DNA from: Antedon mediterranea
Taxonomy: Eukaryota > Echinodermata > Crinoidea > Comatulida > Antedonidae
DNA length: 64,000 nucleotides
Assembly (NCBI RefSeq): GCF_964355755.1
Contig: NC_092670.1
Coordinates: 11,161,201 to 11,225,200 of the forward strand
Reading direction: 5' to 3'
Made by a program: the position numbers and the translations under genes. Below, piece after piece: positions 48,501 to 58,418 of the stretch. Below the pieces are notes generated by a model. It made no database searches and was not told where the DNA came from. It saw nothing but the letters and a program-made list of their open reading frames with translations. The stretch's first letter is position 1; the number at the start of each line of letters is the position of its first letter.

Positions 48501-48896
48501 CCCCTAAAACAGGATGTGAATCTCAAAAAACATAAATTAATCATTTTACATAGCATATATTAATATTTTCCATGTTTAAATAAAACAATTGTATTAAAAA
48601 AACTGCATGTATGCAGTAAACTAAAGATGATATGTTTTGTTTGTTTAGGTGATTCTTTGGCATCACGCCACAATGGTCAACAATTTACAACCAAAGACAG
48701 AGACAATGATAAGTACGGTGGTAACTGTGCTGAGTCATTCAAAGGTGCTTGGTGGTACGATAGCTGTTATGCTTCAAACCTGAATGGGCTTTACCTTACA
48801 CCAGGTACAGATGATAGGACAAGCACCAACTGGTGGCTTTTCCATAATAACAAAAGTCTCAAGAAGACAGTGATGATGGTTAAAAGAGCACCATAA
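45553..48896 (+). CDS. FReD gene 5: secreted fibrinogen-related lectin
   Basis: Exons 45553-45646, 46346-46482, 46897-47158 and 48649-48896 give 246 aa. The signal peptide [18 protein letters not shown] is followed by a linker with two further cysteines ([13 protein letters not shown]) plus a Cys before the domain (KCFMRDCGD), which could link chains. The domain holds [46 protein letters not shown] and [11 protein letters not shown], and ends VMMVKRAP. Exon 4 has one extra residue (LASRHNG versus LAYHNG). Intron 1 holds a TTAA-flanked MITE, and intron 3 holds an insertion with direct repeats. Almost identical to gene 7. Confidence 0.94.
45755..45942. mobile_element. TTAA-flanked MITE in intron 1 of gene 5
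   Basis: 180 bp between TTAA at 45,755 and TTAA at 45,939. Ends are imperfect inverted repeats: GCTTGGTTCCCACTAG with AACGCAAGGACGTAAACGCA inside, and the complement of TTACGTCCTTGCGTTGCG with GGGGAACCACGCA. Gene 7 has the uninterrupted site CTTCTTAAGTGACAAC, proving insertion. TTAA duplications fit piggyBac or Kolobok elements. Confidence 0.93.
47385..48098. mobile_element. Insertion with ~85-bp direct repeats in intron 3 of gene 5
   Basis: TATTCGGGGCAAATC at about 47,399 and TATTTGGGGCAAATCGTTG at about 48,021 start similar segments, each ending TTAATTAGTA. Gene 6 intron 3 lacks everything between, and homology with it resumes at about 48,117. It may be a solo-LTR-like or tandem-repeat element; type unknown. 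Confidence 0.55.
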
Positions 48897-48910
48897 GATA
48901 GTTGTCATGA

Positions 48911-49044
48911 TTCAAACATGAATGGCTTTACCTACACCAGATACAGTTGATTACAATGGCATCAACTTGTATACTTTTGATAGAGGCCTTAAGACAACAG
49001 TGATGATGGTTAAGAGAGCAGCACAAAATAATCAGAATCTGTAA
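48911..49044 (+). pseudogene. Decayed second exon 4 tail behind gene 5
   Basis: TTCAAACATGAATGGCTTTA, then GATTACAATGGCATCAACTT and ACAGTGATGATGGTTAAGAG, are exon 4 sequence with single-base deletions that destroy the frame. It ends KRAAQNNQNL, stop. It lies directly after the functional stop, and the tandem duplication repeats it at 50,117-50,250. Confidence 0.85.
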
Positions 49045-49928
49045 TTATTGAATAATTTGACTTATGAATAATATATAGGAATAACGAAGATTCCTCTTTT
49101 GTTTCTTTTAGCTATTGTCCATTTGGAATTATCATTAAATAATTGTATTGTTAAATAACAGCTCGTTATCTAATCCAAATGTTACAGAATTAATAATCGA
49201 ATATATTGTCATATCACTTGTGATTTGTTTAAACATTATTAGTATTTTAATTTATATAATAATATAAATATTATGTAAACTTTCATTAGGCATACAAAGA
49301 TTAATAAAAGTTATTTTTTTAAATTTTATTATTATTTGAATTTATGCTATAACTACATATATAATAGTAACATTAATATTAATTGTTTTTAATTACAAAA
49401 TAACATTAAATTGATATTCAATCAGTGTATCATTTCATTACTGATAAATTAGTAGTTTGTAAATCTAACTTTAGGAGTATGATTTTTAGTCTATATTGAA
49501 TCTTGTTTTAAAGTTATTAAAAATGAAATAAAAACATATAATGAATGTGTATGTATTTTTTAATGTAAAGATGGCTTTTTTAAAGATATTAACAATCAAA
49601 CAAAAAAACTCCAACATTGGATCTTCATAATAATTGTTTTGGAAATTCACTAAAATTTACTTATTTATGCAAATACGAGGGGGTTTATTCAGATATGAAT
49701 ACAAACAATATACATACAAATATATTATTCACCAACTGTTCTAATACCACACACGTGAGACCAAAGACGATCAATTATTAATTACATTCTAAGTGCATGT
49801 ATAGAGGTAATTGGCAAGTTACTCGATGTTGGATGGAGATGAAATAAAAAATAAAAATGGCGTTCTATCAAATAAAGCGCGTCTTATTCTTCAATACATA
49901 TCAACAATATAGATGGATATAACGTTTT

Positions 49929-50102
49929 AACTGTGCTGAGTCATTCAAAGGTGCTTGGTGGTACGAAAGCTGTTATGAGTCAAACCTGAATGGGCTTTAC
50001 CTTACACCAGGTACAGATGATAGGACAAGCACCAACTGGTGGCTTTTCCATAATAACAAAAGTCTCAAGAAGACAGTGATGATGGTTAAAAGAGCACCAT
50101 AA
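49929..50102 (+). pseudogene. Truncated exon 4, copy 2
   Basis: Open frame [20 protein letters not shown], then [18 protein letters not shown] and on to VKRAP and a stop. The 5' part of the exon with the calcium site and acceptor is absent, and an in-frame TAA lies eight bases before the homology starts, so it cannot be used as a normal last exon. Confidence 0.85.
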
Positions 50103-51134
50103 GATAGTTGTCATGATTCAAACATGAATGGCTTTACCTACACCAGATACAGTTGATTACAATGGCATCAACTTGTATACTTTTGATAGAGGCCTTAAGA
50201 CAACAGTGATGATGGTTAAGAGAGCAGCACAAAATAATCAGAATCTGTAATTATTGAATAATTTGACTTATGAATAATATATAGGAATAACGAAGATTCC
50301 TCTTTTGTTTCTTTTAGCTATTGTCCATTTGGAATTATCATTAAATAATTGTATTGTTAAATAACAGCTCGTTATCTAATCCAAATGTTACAGAATTAAT
50401 AATCGAATATATTGTCATATCACTTGTGATTTGTTTAAACATTATTAGTATTTTAATTTATATAATAATATAAATATTATGTAAACTTTCATTAGGCATA
50501 CAAAGATTAATAAAAGTTATTTTTTTAAATTTTATTATTATTTGAATTTATGCTATAACTACATATATAATAGTAACATTAATATTAATTGTTTTTAATT
50601 ACAAAATAACATTAAATTGATATTCAATCAGTGTATCATTTCATTACTGATAAATTAGTAGTTTGTAAATCTAACTTTAGGAGTATGATTTTTAGTCTAT
50701 ATTGAATCTTGTTTTAAAGTTATTAAAAATGAAATAAAAACATATAATGAATGTGTATGTATTTTTTAATGTAAAGATGGCTTTTTTAAAGATATTAACA
50801 ATCAAACAAAAAAACTCCAACATTGGATCTTCATAATAATTGTTTTGGAAATTCACTAAAATTTACTTATTTATGCAAATACGAGGGGGTTTATTCAGAT
50901 ATGAATACAAACAATATACATACAAATATATTATTCACCAACTGTTCTAATACCACACACGTGAGACCAAAGACGATCAATTATTAATTACATTCTAAGT
51001 GCATGTATAGAGGTAATTGGCAAGTTACTCGATGTTGGATGGAGATGAAATAAAAAATAAAAATGGCGTTCTATCAAATAAAGCGCGTCTTATTCTTCAA
51101 TACATATCAACAATATAGATGGATATAACGTTTT

Positions 51135-51311
51135 AACTGTGCTGAGTCATTCAAAGGTGCTTGGTGGTACGAAAGCTGTTATGATTCTAACCTGAATGGG
51201 CTTTACCTTACACCAGGTACATATGATTACAGAGGCATCAACTGGAGGTATTTCCATAATAATTACAACAGTCTCAAGAAGGCAATGATGATGGTTAAAA
51301 GAGCACCATAA
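51135..51311 (+). pseudogene. Truncated exon 4, copy 3 (variant sequence)
   Basis: Open frame [20 protein letters not shown], then GTYDYRGINWRYFHNNYNSL and KKAMMMVKRAP, stop. It shares its start with copy 2 but its 3' end with gene 6 (GINWRYFHN), and the downstream DNA also matches that of gene 6. This suggests it derives from the last exon of another family member. Confidence 0.85.
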
Positions 51312-51562
51312 GAGAATGTTCAGTAATTTGACTTTAATTTGGCTCATGATAAAAAATGGCAAATATTGATTTTATTAAAGATACAGTGAGATCAAAAATC
51401 ATGTTTGGTTATCATACTTTTTGTGTTGTATTAATTATTTTAAATGAATAATAAAACCTTGGTTTAATAACATAATGACAAAATAAAATAAATTGGAATA
51501 CAGTGCTTCCAATTTAATCACATACAGTACATAAGTTTATGATTAAGATAATTTATTAAATA

Positions 51563-52767
51563 ACTTAAGTTGTTATGCGAGAGTTACCTTTGCTGACTTC
51601 TCCTCAGCATTTAATACCCTTAATCCTGCCATCTTAATAGATAAGTTGATTAAGCTAGAGGTGAACCCATCCATAATTAAATGGATTGAAAGTTTCTTAT
51701 GCAATCGAACACAGAAGGTATCTCTTGGTAACTATAAGTCGAGTGTGATCAACACAAATATAGGATCACCCCAAGGATGTGTGTTAAGCCCCCTCCTATT
51801 TATTTTATATACCAATGACTGTAAGTCAACTTCTAGTAGCATACATTATTTAAAATACGCGGATGACACCGCCATTGTTGGCCTATTAAAAAACAGAGCT
51901 AGTGAAACTGAATATCATGATGAAATCGTTGCTTTTTCGAATTGGTGTAAGGCAAATTGCCTCTTACTAAACGAAAAGAAAACCAAAGAAGTAATAATTG
52001 ATTTTCGAAAAAAATGTACTGCTCTGGCTCCCCTAAAAATTAATAATCAGGAAATTGAATCTGTTGAAAGCTACAAATACCTAGGTGTGACTGTTGATAA
52101 CAAATTTAGCTGGGAGAAACACTGTAAAAATACTATAAAAAAAGGAAATACACGACTGTTCTTTCTCAGAAAACTGAGAAATTATGGGGTAGATAGAACT
52201 GTATTAAATTTATTTTACTCTTCGATTGTTGAGAGTGTGCTCACTTTCTGTTGTGTTGCCTGGTTCTGTGGATGTAGAACAGAAGAAAAAACCAGATTAC
52301 AACGAATATTAAATAAAGTAGGTAGGATCACAGGATCTAGACATAATTTGGATGACCTTTGCAACAAAATCATAAGAAATAAGGCTATGAAAATATGCGA
52401 CGACTCAAACCACCCTTTAAATAAACATTATGTTAAAATGAGATCAAAAAGACTAAATGTGCTGAGATCGTGCAATAGTAGGGTTATGCGATATTTTAAT
52501 TCTTTTGTTCCGTATTCTATTAGACTGTTAAATGATTTTGCATAATTTTTGAAATTTTTGATGTATTGCAGCTTTTTATTTTTTATCTAGTTAATTGTAG
52601 TCTTATGTTCATACTTGTACATTGTTAAATTATATATAGTGTTTTTAAATATTGTAATTAATTTTTTTTATATGAAACGTTTTTATATATTTTTGTACAA
52701 TTTTGTGAAAAGCACTCAAAATATTTTCCTATGTGGACGAAATAAAGTTATCAATTATCAATTATCA
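51563..52767 (+). mobile_element. 5'-truncated non-LTR retrotransposon (LINE)
   Basis: About 1.2 kb flanked by ATTAAATA at 51,555-51,562 and 52,768-52,775 (target duplication). The frame, open from before 51,583 to 52,545, encodes RT motifs: FADFSSAFNT, GSPQGCVLSPLLF, the catalytic YADDT, then NEKKTKEVIIDF and YKYLGV. The 3' end is AATAAAGTTATCAATTATCA, simple TATCAAT repeats typical of CR1/jockey-like LINEs. The homologous DNA after gene 6 (about 57,830) lacks it, so the insertion followed the duplication. Confidence 0.93.
51580..52545 (+). CDS. Reverse transcriptase fragment of the LINE
   Basis: About 320 codons covering the RT palm and thumb. The catalytic Asp pair lies in YADDTAI, with the upstream GSPQGCVLSP motif and an aromatic-rich C-terminal region (FCCVAWFCG). 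Endonuclease and N-terminal RT motifs are missing, so the copy cannot move by itself. No internal stop: a young insertion. Confidence 0.92.
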   Translation, partial: RVTFADFSSAFNTLNPAILIDKLIKLEVNPSIIKWIESFLCNRTQKVSLGNYKSSVINTNIGSPQGCVLSPLLFILYTNDCKSTSSSIHYLKYADDTAIVGLLKNRASETEYHDEIVAFSNWCKANCLLLNEKKTKEVIIDFRKKCTALAPLKINNQEIESVESYKYLGVTVDNKFSWEKHCKNTIKKGNTRLFFLRKLRNYGVDRTVLNLFYSSIVESVLTFCCVAWFCGCRTEEKTRLQRILNKVGRITGSRHNLDDLCNKIIRNKAMKICDDSNHPLNKHYVKMRSKRLNVLRSCNSRVMRYFNSFVPYSIRLLNDFA

Positions 52768-52775
52768 ATTAAATA

Positions 52776-53520
52776 TTAATATAGTATTATCAGAATTTAA
52801 ACAAATATATGCCCATATATAATACTACATAGTAATATCAAATTCCATTATTAATAAAAGATACTACTGTACTTGGTTGTGTTATAATCTTGAGTAAATC
52901 ATAATATTGGTATTTATTTTAGTTTTACTAATTTAATTAAAACGGTGATTGGTTTTATGGTTATATTCTTTATAATTCATTCATTCAATCTTTTATTTTG
53001 GAATCTTGCAAAGTAATATTGGATATAAATTAATTAAAAAATAAACTACTAATTATTACTACTCATCTCAGGATTGGGTTATTGGTAGAACCATGGAGCT
53101 ATAATAGTATTTCCATGATACAACTCAACAATAGACTTTATTCACATTATCAGAAATCTGCTGAGAACTAAATAACTCTTTAGAAAAACCTACTCTTTGC
53201 ATGACCTGCAATTCAATATTAGTGTGAATGAAAAACTTGTTTTGGTCCATAAAATAGTACAAAAAGGTATCAAAGCCTGTTTGCCTGTAAAATTGTTTTT
53301 TAATGCTTAACTAATATTAAATATTAATTATTAATAATTTTTTCTCATAAGCAAATAAATACAACAAAGAGAACTAGAAATGCATGAAGTTTTTCTGTGT
53401 TATTTACCATTGATATTCATAACACTTGACCATATGGACAACTGGGGACAGAGAAACTAGGAGAAAGAGACAGTAGCTGAGAAAATCAAACTTATCATCA
53501 TGTCTTGAAAAAGACAATTA
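52776..53520. other. Gene 5/6 intergenic DNA, duplicated after gene 6
   Basis: CATCTCAGGATTGGGTTATT and the following 350 bases (e.g. AAAAACCTACTCTTTGCATG) match 58,385-58,410 and 61,560-61,840, where a 3.1-kb element interrupts them. No gene. Confidence 0.8.
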
Positions 53521-53526
53521 CTAAAA

Positions 53527-53806
53527 TCTCATTTACGAACAAATCAGCTAAACAAATTAAACAGTCACAACAAAGATAATTCTGTTTTGAGTGTTTACAA
53601 AAGTGTTTCAGTCTCATTCACGAATCAATTAGCTAAACAAATTATCAACAAATATCCAAACAAACTTATACGATGTTCAAATATTGTTCAGTATAATGTG
53701 ATTTGTAACATTGAGATTGCATGAGAAATCCTATTATAAACCTTTTAGTTGAAAGGGTGTGGTTAGAAAACATCTGGGTTGTTCCCCAATCAATCTCCAT
53801 AAAAGA
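53527..53806 (+). promoter_or_regulatory. Promoter block of FReD gene 6
   Basis: Two copies of the shared motif (ATTTACGAACAAATCAGCTA at about 53,530, and CATTCACGAATCAATTAGCT at about 53,616), then CATAAAAG at 53,799. The block aligns with the one ahead of gene 7. Confidence 0.7.
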
Positions 53807-53829
53807 GAAATGTTCCAATATTGCAGTGT

Positions 53830-53890
53830 CAGACCCACGGCAATAGATTCATTGTTCAGCTGATGTGTAGAGAACATTGAAAATACAGTT
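53830..53890 (+). other. Predicted non-coding first exon of FReD gene 6
   Basis: GCTGATGTGTAGAGAACATT ends at donor GTAAGTACAG (53,891). The ATG exon is 1.3 kb away, with a possible acceptor GAGCTTCCAAG just before the ATG. Confidence 0.5.
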
Positions 53891-54408
53891 GTAAGTACAG
53901 TATTATATTTAAAATTGTCAATTTAGAATAATATTAAAAAGGAATTTTTTATGACTTTTTAAGTTTATGAAACCACATTAAAATGTGGCATTTTAAGGGA
54001 AAAAATGTAGATTGAGGGTGCTGTTCATCCAAGTAAAAATACACTTTTTTCCCTATATTTAATTAAGTTTTAGCCATACTAATTTGAAAATGGTCTTATT
54101 TGATAGATAATTAAATTTTCTTGATATCAAAAAAAATTAATTAATATTAAATACACATAATTCTGATAAATTCATTTGAAGTGCTCAAAATCAGCAAATA
54201 TAACACATTATAATACTATAACAAACGTTATTGATGTTAATAAATTACAAAGTTAGTTTTCATAAATAGAATTTGTTTACATTTTTATAAAATGTTGTTA
54301 TTATACAACATATAATGAATGTAAATTTTTCGAAAAATTTCACAAAAAAAAACCCTTTTACGGCCAATAGATTTTGAGATTATAGGAATGTGTACTACCA
54401 TGAGTACA

Positions 54409-54718
54409 TGTCAAAGGTCAATACGAAGATTTTAAGTAATTTTCTTGAAAAAGTTCTCATTAAACTGAATAGAAAATTTGAGCCCTATTTAAAGTTTGTC
54501 CAACTGTTAGTTACGAAGTTATATCATATGTAGGTCAAAGGTCAAAAATGCCAAAAATCATACTTCCGGCCATTTTTGGACAAACTTTTCCATTAGAATG
54601 AATATTAATATGCATCTTCCAAATAATTTGAAACTAAAATTATTTAATCTAAGCGTTGCAAAGATATGACCATTTTATTTTCAATGGGTCAAAATATTTA
54701 AATTGAGGTCAGAGGTCA
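54409..54718. promoter_or_regulatory. Cluster of three DR1-type nuclear-receptor half-site pairs
   Basis: TGTCAAAGGTCA at 54,409, a perfect AGGTCAAAGGTCA at 54,532 and a perfect AGGTCAGAGGTCA at 54,706. DR1 spacing is that of HNF4, COUP-TF and RXR-type receptors. They lie between the predicted first exon and ATG exon of gene 6, in DNA that may itself be a transposon. Confidence 0.45.
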
Positions 54719-54867
54719 AATTTGAATTTTAGAAATTTGACAACATGGGTTTTTATAACCAGCATGATTCAAACATTCATAAAACACAATGTTTACACTT
54801 TCCCCATGATCTCCACATGAAGGCACTTTTTTTTACATAGGGAACTGGACTAATAATGAAATGCGCT

Positions 54868-55190
54868 TGTTTGGCTACTCTGTATGCATACTCATAAAAC
54901 TTCCTCATGATCTGTGTGAAAATACCTTCTTAACCGTGACGAGTTGTAAACAATCCTAATTTAGCATATGCATAATGCGTACTCATGGTTAGAAATCTTT
55001 GTTTACTTTCGCTCGTGACGATTTTCCAGATGAACAGTGTAATCAAACAAATTTACCTGACTTGTTGTTTTTGGCTTAAATTTTCGACTTAAAGTGAATA
55101 ACTTTAATATTACTGTACTTTGATATGGCCACTTTAAATTTAGAATATTTTGACCTTCATTTTTTTGTGTTTCAAGGGACAATACATCTT
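54868..55190. repeat. Dispersed repeat, copy B (partner at 23.4 kb)
   Basis: TTTGGCTACTCTGTATGCAT through GACCTTCATTTTTTTGTG matches 23,395-23,735. The right end CAAGGGACAATACATCTTT lies 30 bases before the ATG exon of gene 6. Confidence 0.85.
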
Positions 55191-55225
55191 TAAATCTGTC
55201 AATTGTATTAAGTGAGCTTCCAAGT

Positions 55226-57573
55226 ATGGATTCCAGAGCTTTAGTCATCGGCTGTATGTTGGTTGTGTTAGCTAACTGTCACCCAAGTCAGAATGTGTGT
55301 CCCCCTCCCCCAACAAGTAAGTGGAAGATATATTCGCTATACACATAACAGGGCAATGGTAGAATAGGGGAAAGAGATTATCGCTCTCACAAAAGCCTGT
55401 CCACATACATGCCAGGCTTATATTCTAAATGTCTTCATTTAATAAAAAAAAAAGAAGAAAATTAGGTTAAACTAACTGTTTTTTTTTAAATCAAAAAAAT
55501 TATACTATAAGATTTAGGATATTTTTTGGTAAATGAAATGATTGTATTTCAAAACCAATGTCAAAAAGACAACTGATTTTTTTGGAACAATCATTTTCAA
55601 TATCACGTTTAAACAATTCTTTTGTATAAATTTGCTTTATTGTGTACTACAGCGATCTTTTTTATTATTGCAAGACAAAACTTTGTCATTTTAGGATCTT
55701 TTATCAGGGACTGTGGTGACATTTTGTTAAATTGTCCCTCTGCATTGAGTGGTGAATATGTGATACAGCCAGGAGATGGAGGACGACAGTTTACTGTCTA
55801 CTGTGATATGAGGAAAGACGGAGGTTGGACAGTAAGTATAGTGGCGCAAAACCGAGGCCAAATACCTCTGTGGGCCCCGGAAAGGGTCTTGGCAAGCCCC
55901 CTTGGTCACTCTGGTATTAATTCTTATGACATATTAATGCCCATTTTTTATTCAAAATTTTGTAAGCTATTATTTTTTTTAACTTTATACCTGTATTAAT
56001 TACAGAATTTTTTTTTCCTGACCCTTGAGCTCAGGGTCTCTGGGGTTAGCTAGTGAGCACTCAAAACTGTTAACCTCTGAGTAAGTATATCAGCACAAAT
56101 TTATCAGAGGGGCTATACCTGGTTTTATGGCTTAGTATTTTGTGAAAATCTAATACAGCATTATTATGACACTATAACCACTGGCAGGTTAATTACATGT
56201 GCCAGACCAAACCACACAAAATTCTAAAGCTTGCATATATAAGTATAACATTAAGCTAAAAACTGTAAATTAATGACAACTAATCGTAAAAGTAAAATTA
56301 ATGGTAAAGTTCTTATTCCTATAACACTTAATAATAATACAGGTATTATTATCATTAACAGGTTATACAAAGAAGAGAAGATGGATCAGTTGATTTCTAC
56401 CGTAATTGGACAGAATACAAAGAGGGTTTTGGAAACATGAACTCAGAGTTCTGGCTTGGTAATGAACAGATACACCGTATAACAACTGATGGAGATTATG
56501 AGCTCTTGGTAGAGATGACTGACAACTTGGACGTTAAACAAATTTCAAAGTATTTTCACTTCCATATTGGAACTGAGGACTCTAACTATACTTTGACAAT
56601 CAATGGATACACAGGACCAGCAGGTTAGTATATCTTTAATAATAATTTTAAAAAGAAATTTGGCTATTCGTTGTCAAGCGAGGTCATTCATGTTCACTGC
56701 TGATTTGGATGAAAGAAAAAAATTGTACGATTTCAGAAAGCAAATGGTTTCTTGATCCATCGCTACAACTCTGAGCCCGTACCTCATAAATAGTTTTATT
56801 TGATAGTATATTAAATGTTGTAGTTACTAAACCACTTTGGAAATTAGTTTTCGCTTCCATTGTTGTTTTTGGAAATCAGTACATTTGTATTGAAAGTATA
56901 TTTCAGTTAAAATAAAAAAATAATATTAATGTTTTAGTAATGTCAATTTTATCATATTTTCATTTCAGTTGTAATATGAATTAATATGGTTCATATGTTA
57001 AAAGGAAAACAAGTATAATAATAAGCAAACATTGAATGAGCAACAAATTATAATTATAATATAGTAAAATAAATCAACCATATTGTATAATTTATAGAAT
57101 AAAAGAAGAAAAGAACACTATTTTTGGAAAAAAAAAAGGTTTATGATTTAAAAAAAAAAAAAAAAACAGGATGTGAATCTCAAAAAACATAAATTAATCA
57201 AAACACTCATTAGGTATGCATCATTTTACATAGCATATATTAATTTTTTCCATTTTTAAATAAAACAATTTTATTAAAAAAACTGTATGTATGCAGTAAA
57301 CTAAAGATGATATGTTTTGTTTGTTTAGGTGATTCTTTGGCATACCACAATGGTCAACAATTTTCAACGCATGATAGAGACAACGATAAGTATAGTGGTA
57401 ACTGTGCTGAGATACGCAAAGGTGCTTGGTGGTACAATGCTTGTGGTTATTCAAACCTGAATGGCCTTTACCTTACACCGGGTACAGCTGATTACAGTGG
57501 CATCAACTGGAGGTATTTCCATAATAAAAACAGTCTCAAGAAGACAGTGATGATGGTTAAAAGAGCACCATAA
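55226..57573 (+). CDS. FReD gene 6: secreted fibrinogen-related lectin
   Basis: Exons 55226-55316, 55695-55831, 56362-56623 and 57329-57573 give 244 aa. The signal peptide is MDSRALVIGCMLVVLANC, and the linker is proline-rich (QNVCPPPPT). The domain starts SFIRDCGDILLNCPSA, with one extra Cys (LLNCPS) not seen in the others. It contains [33 protein letters not shown] and [11 protein letters not shown], and ends VMMVKRAP. In the middle exon, usually conserved residues differ (KQISKYFHFHIG instead of [11 protein letters not shown]). Intron 3 is homologous to that of gene 5 without its insertion. Confidence 0.94.
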
Positions 57574-57726
57574 GAGAATTTTTATTATAACTTTATTAAT
57601 TTGACTTTAAATTGGCTCATAAATATAAAAAATGGCAAATATTGATTTTATTAAAGATGCAGTGAGATAAAAAAATCATGTTTGGTTATCATACTTTTTG
57701 TCTTATATTAATTATTTTAAATGAAT

Positions 57727-57732
57727 AATAAA
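57727..57732 (+). terminator. Poly(A) signal of FReD gene 6
   Basis: AATAAA about 155 bases after the stop, also present in the homologous DNA after 51,311. Confidence 0.6.
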
Positions 57733-57984
57733 ACCTTGGTTTAATAACATAATGACAAAATAAAATAAATTGGAATACAGTGCTTCAATTTAATCACATA
57801 CAGTACATAAGTTTATGATTACGATAATTTATTAAATAATAATTATAGTATTATCAGAATTTTTAAAAATATATGCCCATATATAATACTACATAGTAAT
57901 ATCAAATTCCATTATTATTAAAAGATACTACTGTACTTGGATGTGTTATAATCTTTAGTAAATCATTATTTATTGGTATTTATT

Positions 57985-58275
57985 TTAGTTATACTTTCTT
58001 TTTCTTTTCTTTCTTTTTTTCTTTTATTCAATTTTTCACACTTCAAAAATAATACAAGTTATGTTAAACAATGATAACAGGTATCATAGTAATAAAGATT
58101 AAGGTAATCAAACTAATTTAAACAAAATATATAGAGATACTTGTACTTTAAAAAAAAACAAAGAAGTGTGAAAGGAGGTCAAATAAGTATGATACTTTAA
58201 GCTTGACCCCCTAATAAGACTGCAGGTTACTGTACATGACAAAAACAGCACATGAAATATTTATATTTTCATTAA
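57985..58275 (-). mobile_element. Pyrimidine-tract-flanked insertion (retroelement tail, minus strand?)
   Basis: TTTCTTTTTCTTTTCTTTC starts a stretch of about 290 bp absent from the homologous DNA at about 52,925. A poly-purine tail on the minus strand suggests a retroelement. Confidence 0.5.
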
Positions 58276-58418
58276 AAGGGTTTTATGGTTTTATTCTTTA
58301 TAATTCATTCATTTAATCTTTTATTTTGGAATCTTGCAAAGTAATATAAATTAATTAAAAATAAACTACTAATTATTACTACTCATCTCAGGATTGGGTT
58401 ATTGGTACAACCATATAG

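Larger units (their letters stand above)
48723..51134. repeat. 1,206-bp tandem duplication of exon 4 3' half and downstream DNA
   Basis: AACTGTGCTGAGTCATTCAA begins at 48,723, 49,929 and 51,135, exactly 1,206 bases apart. The two full units (48,723-49,928 and 49,929-51,134) look almost identical over coding and non-coding parts, with a few changes near the start (GATAGC/GAAAGC, GCTTCA/GAGTCA). The third starts with the same sequence but has a different 3' part. Confidence 0.96.

Noticed and set aside
51147-51362. Minus-strand 71-codon frame
   Set aside because: It is antisense to the truncated exon 4 copy. The same mirror frame appears opposite other exon 4 copies.
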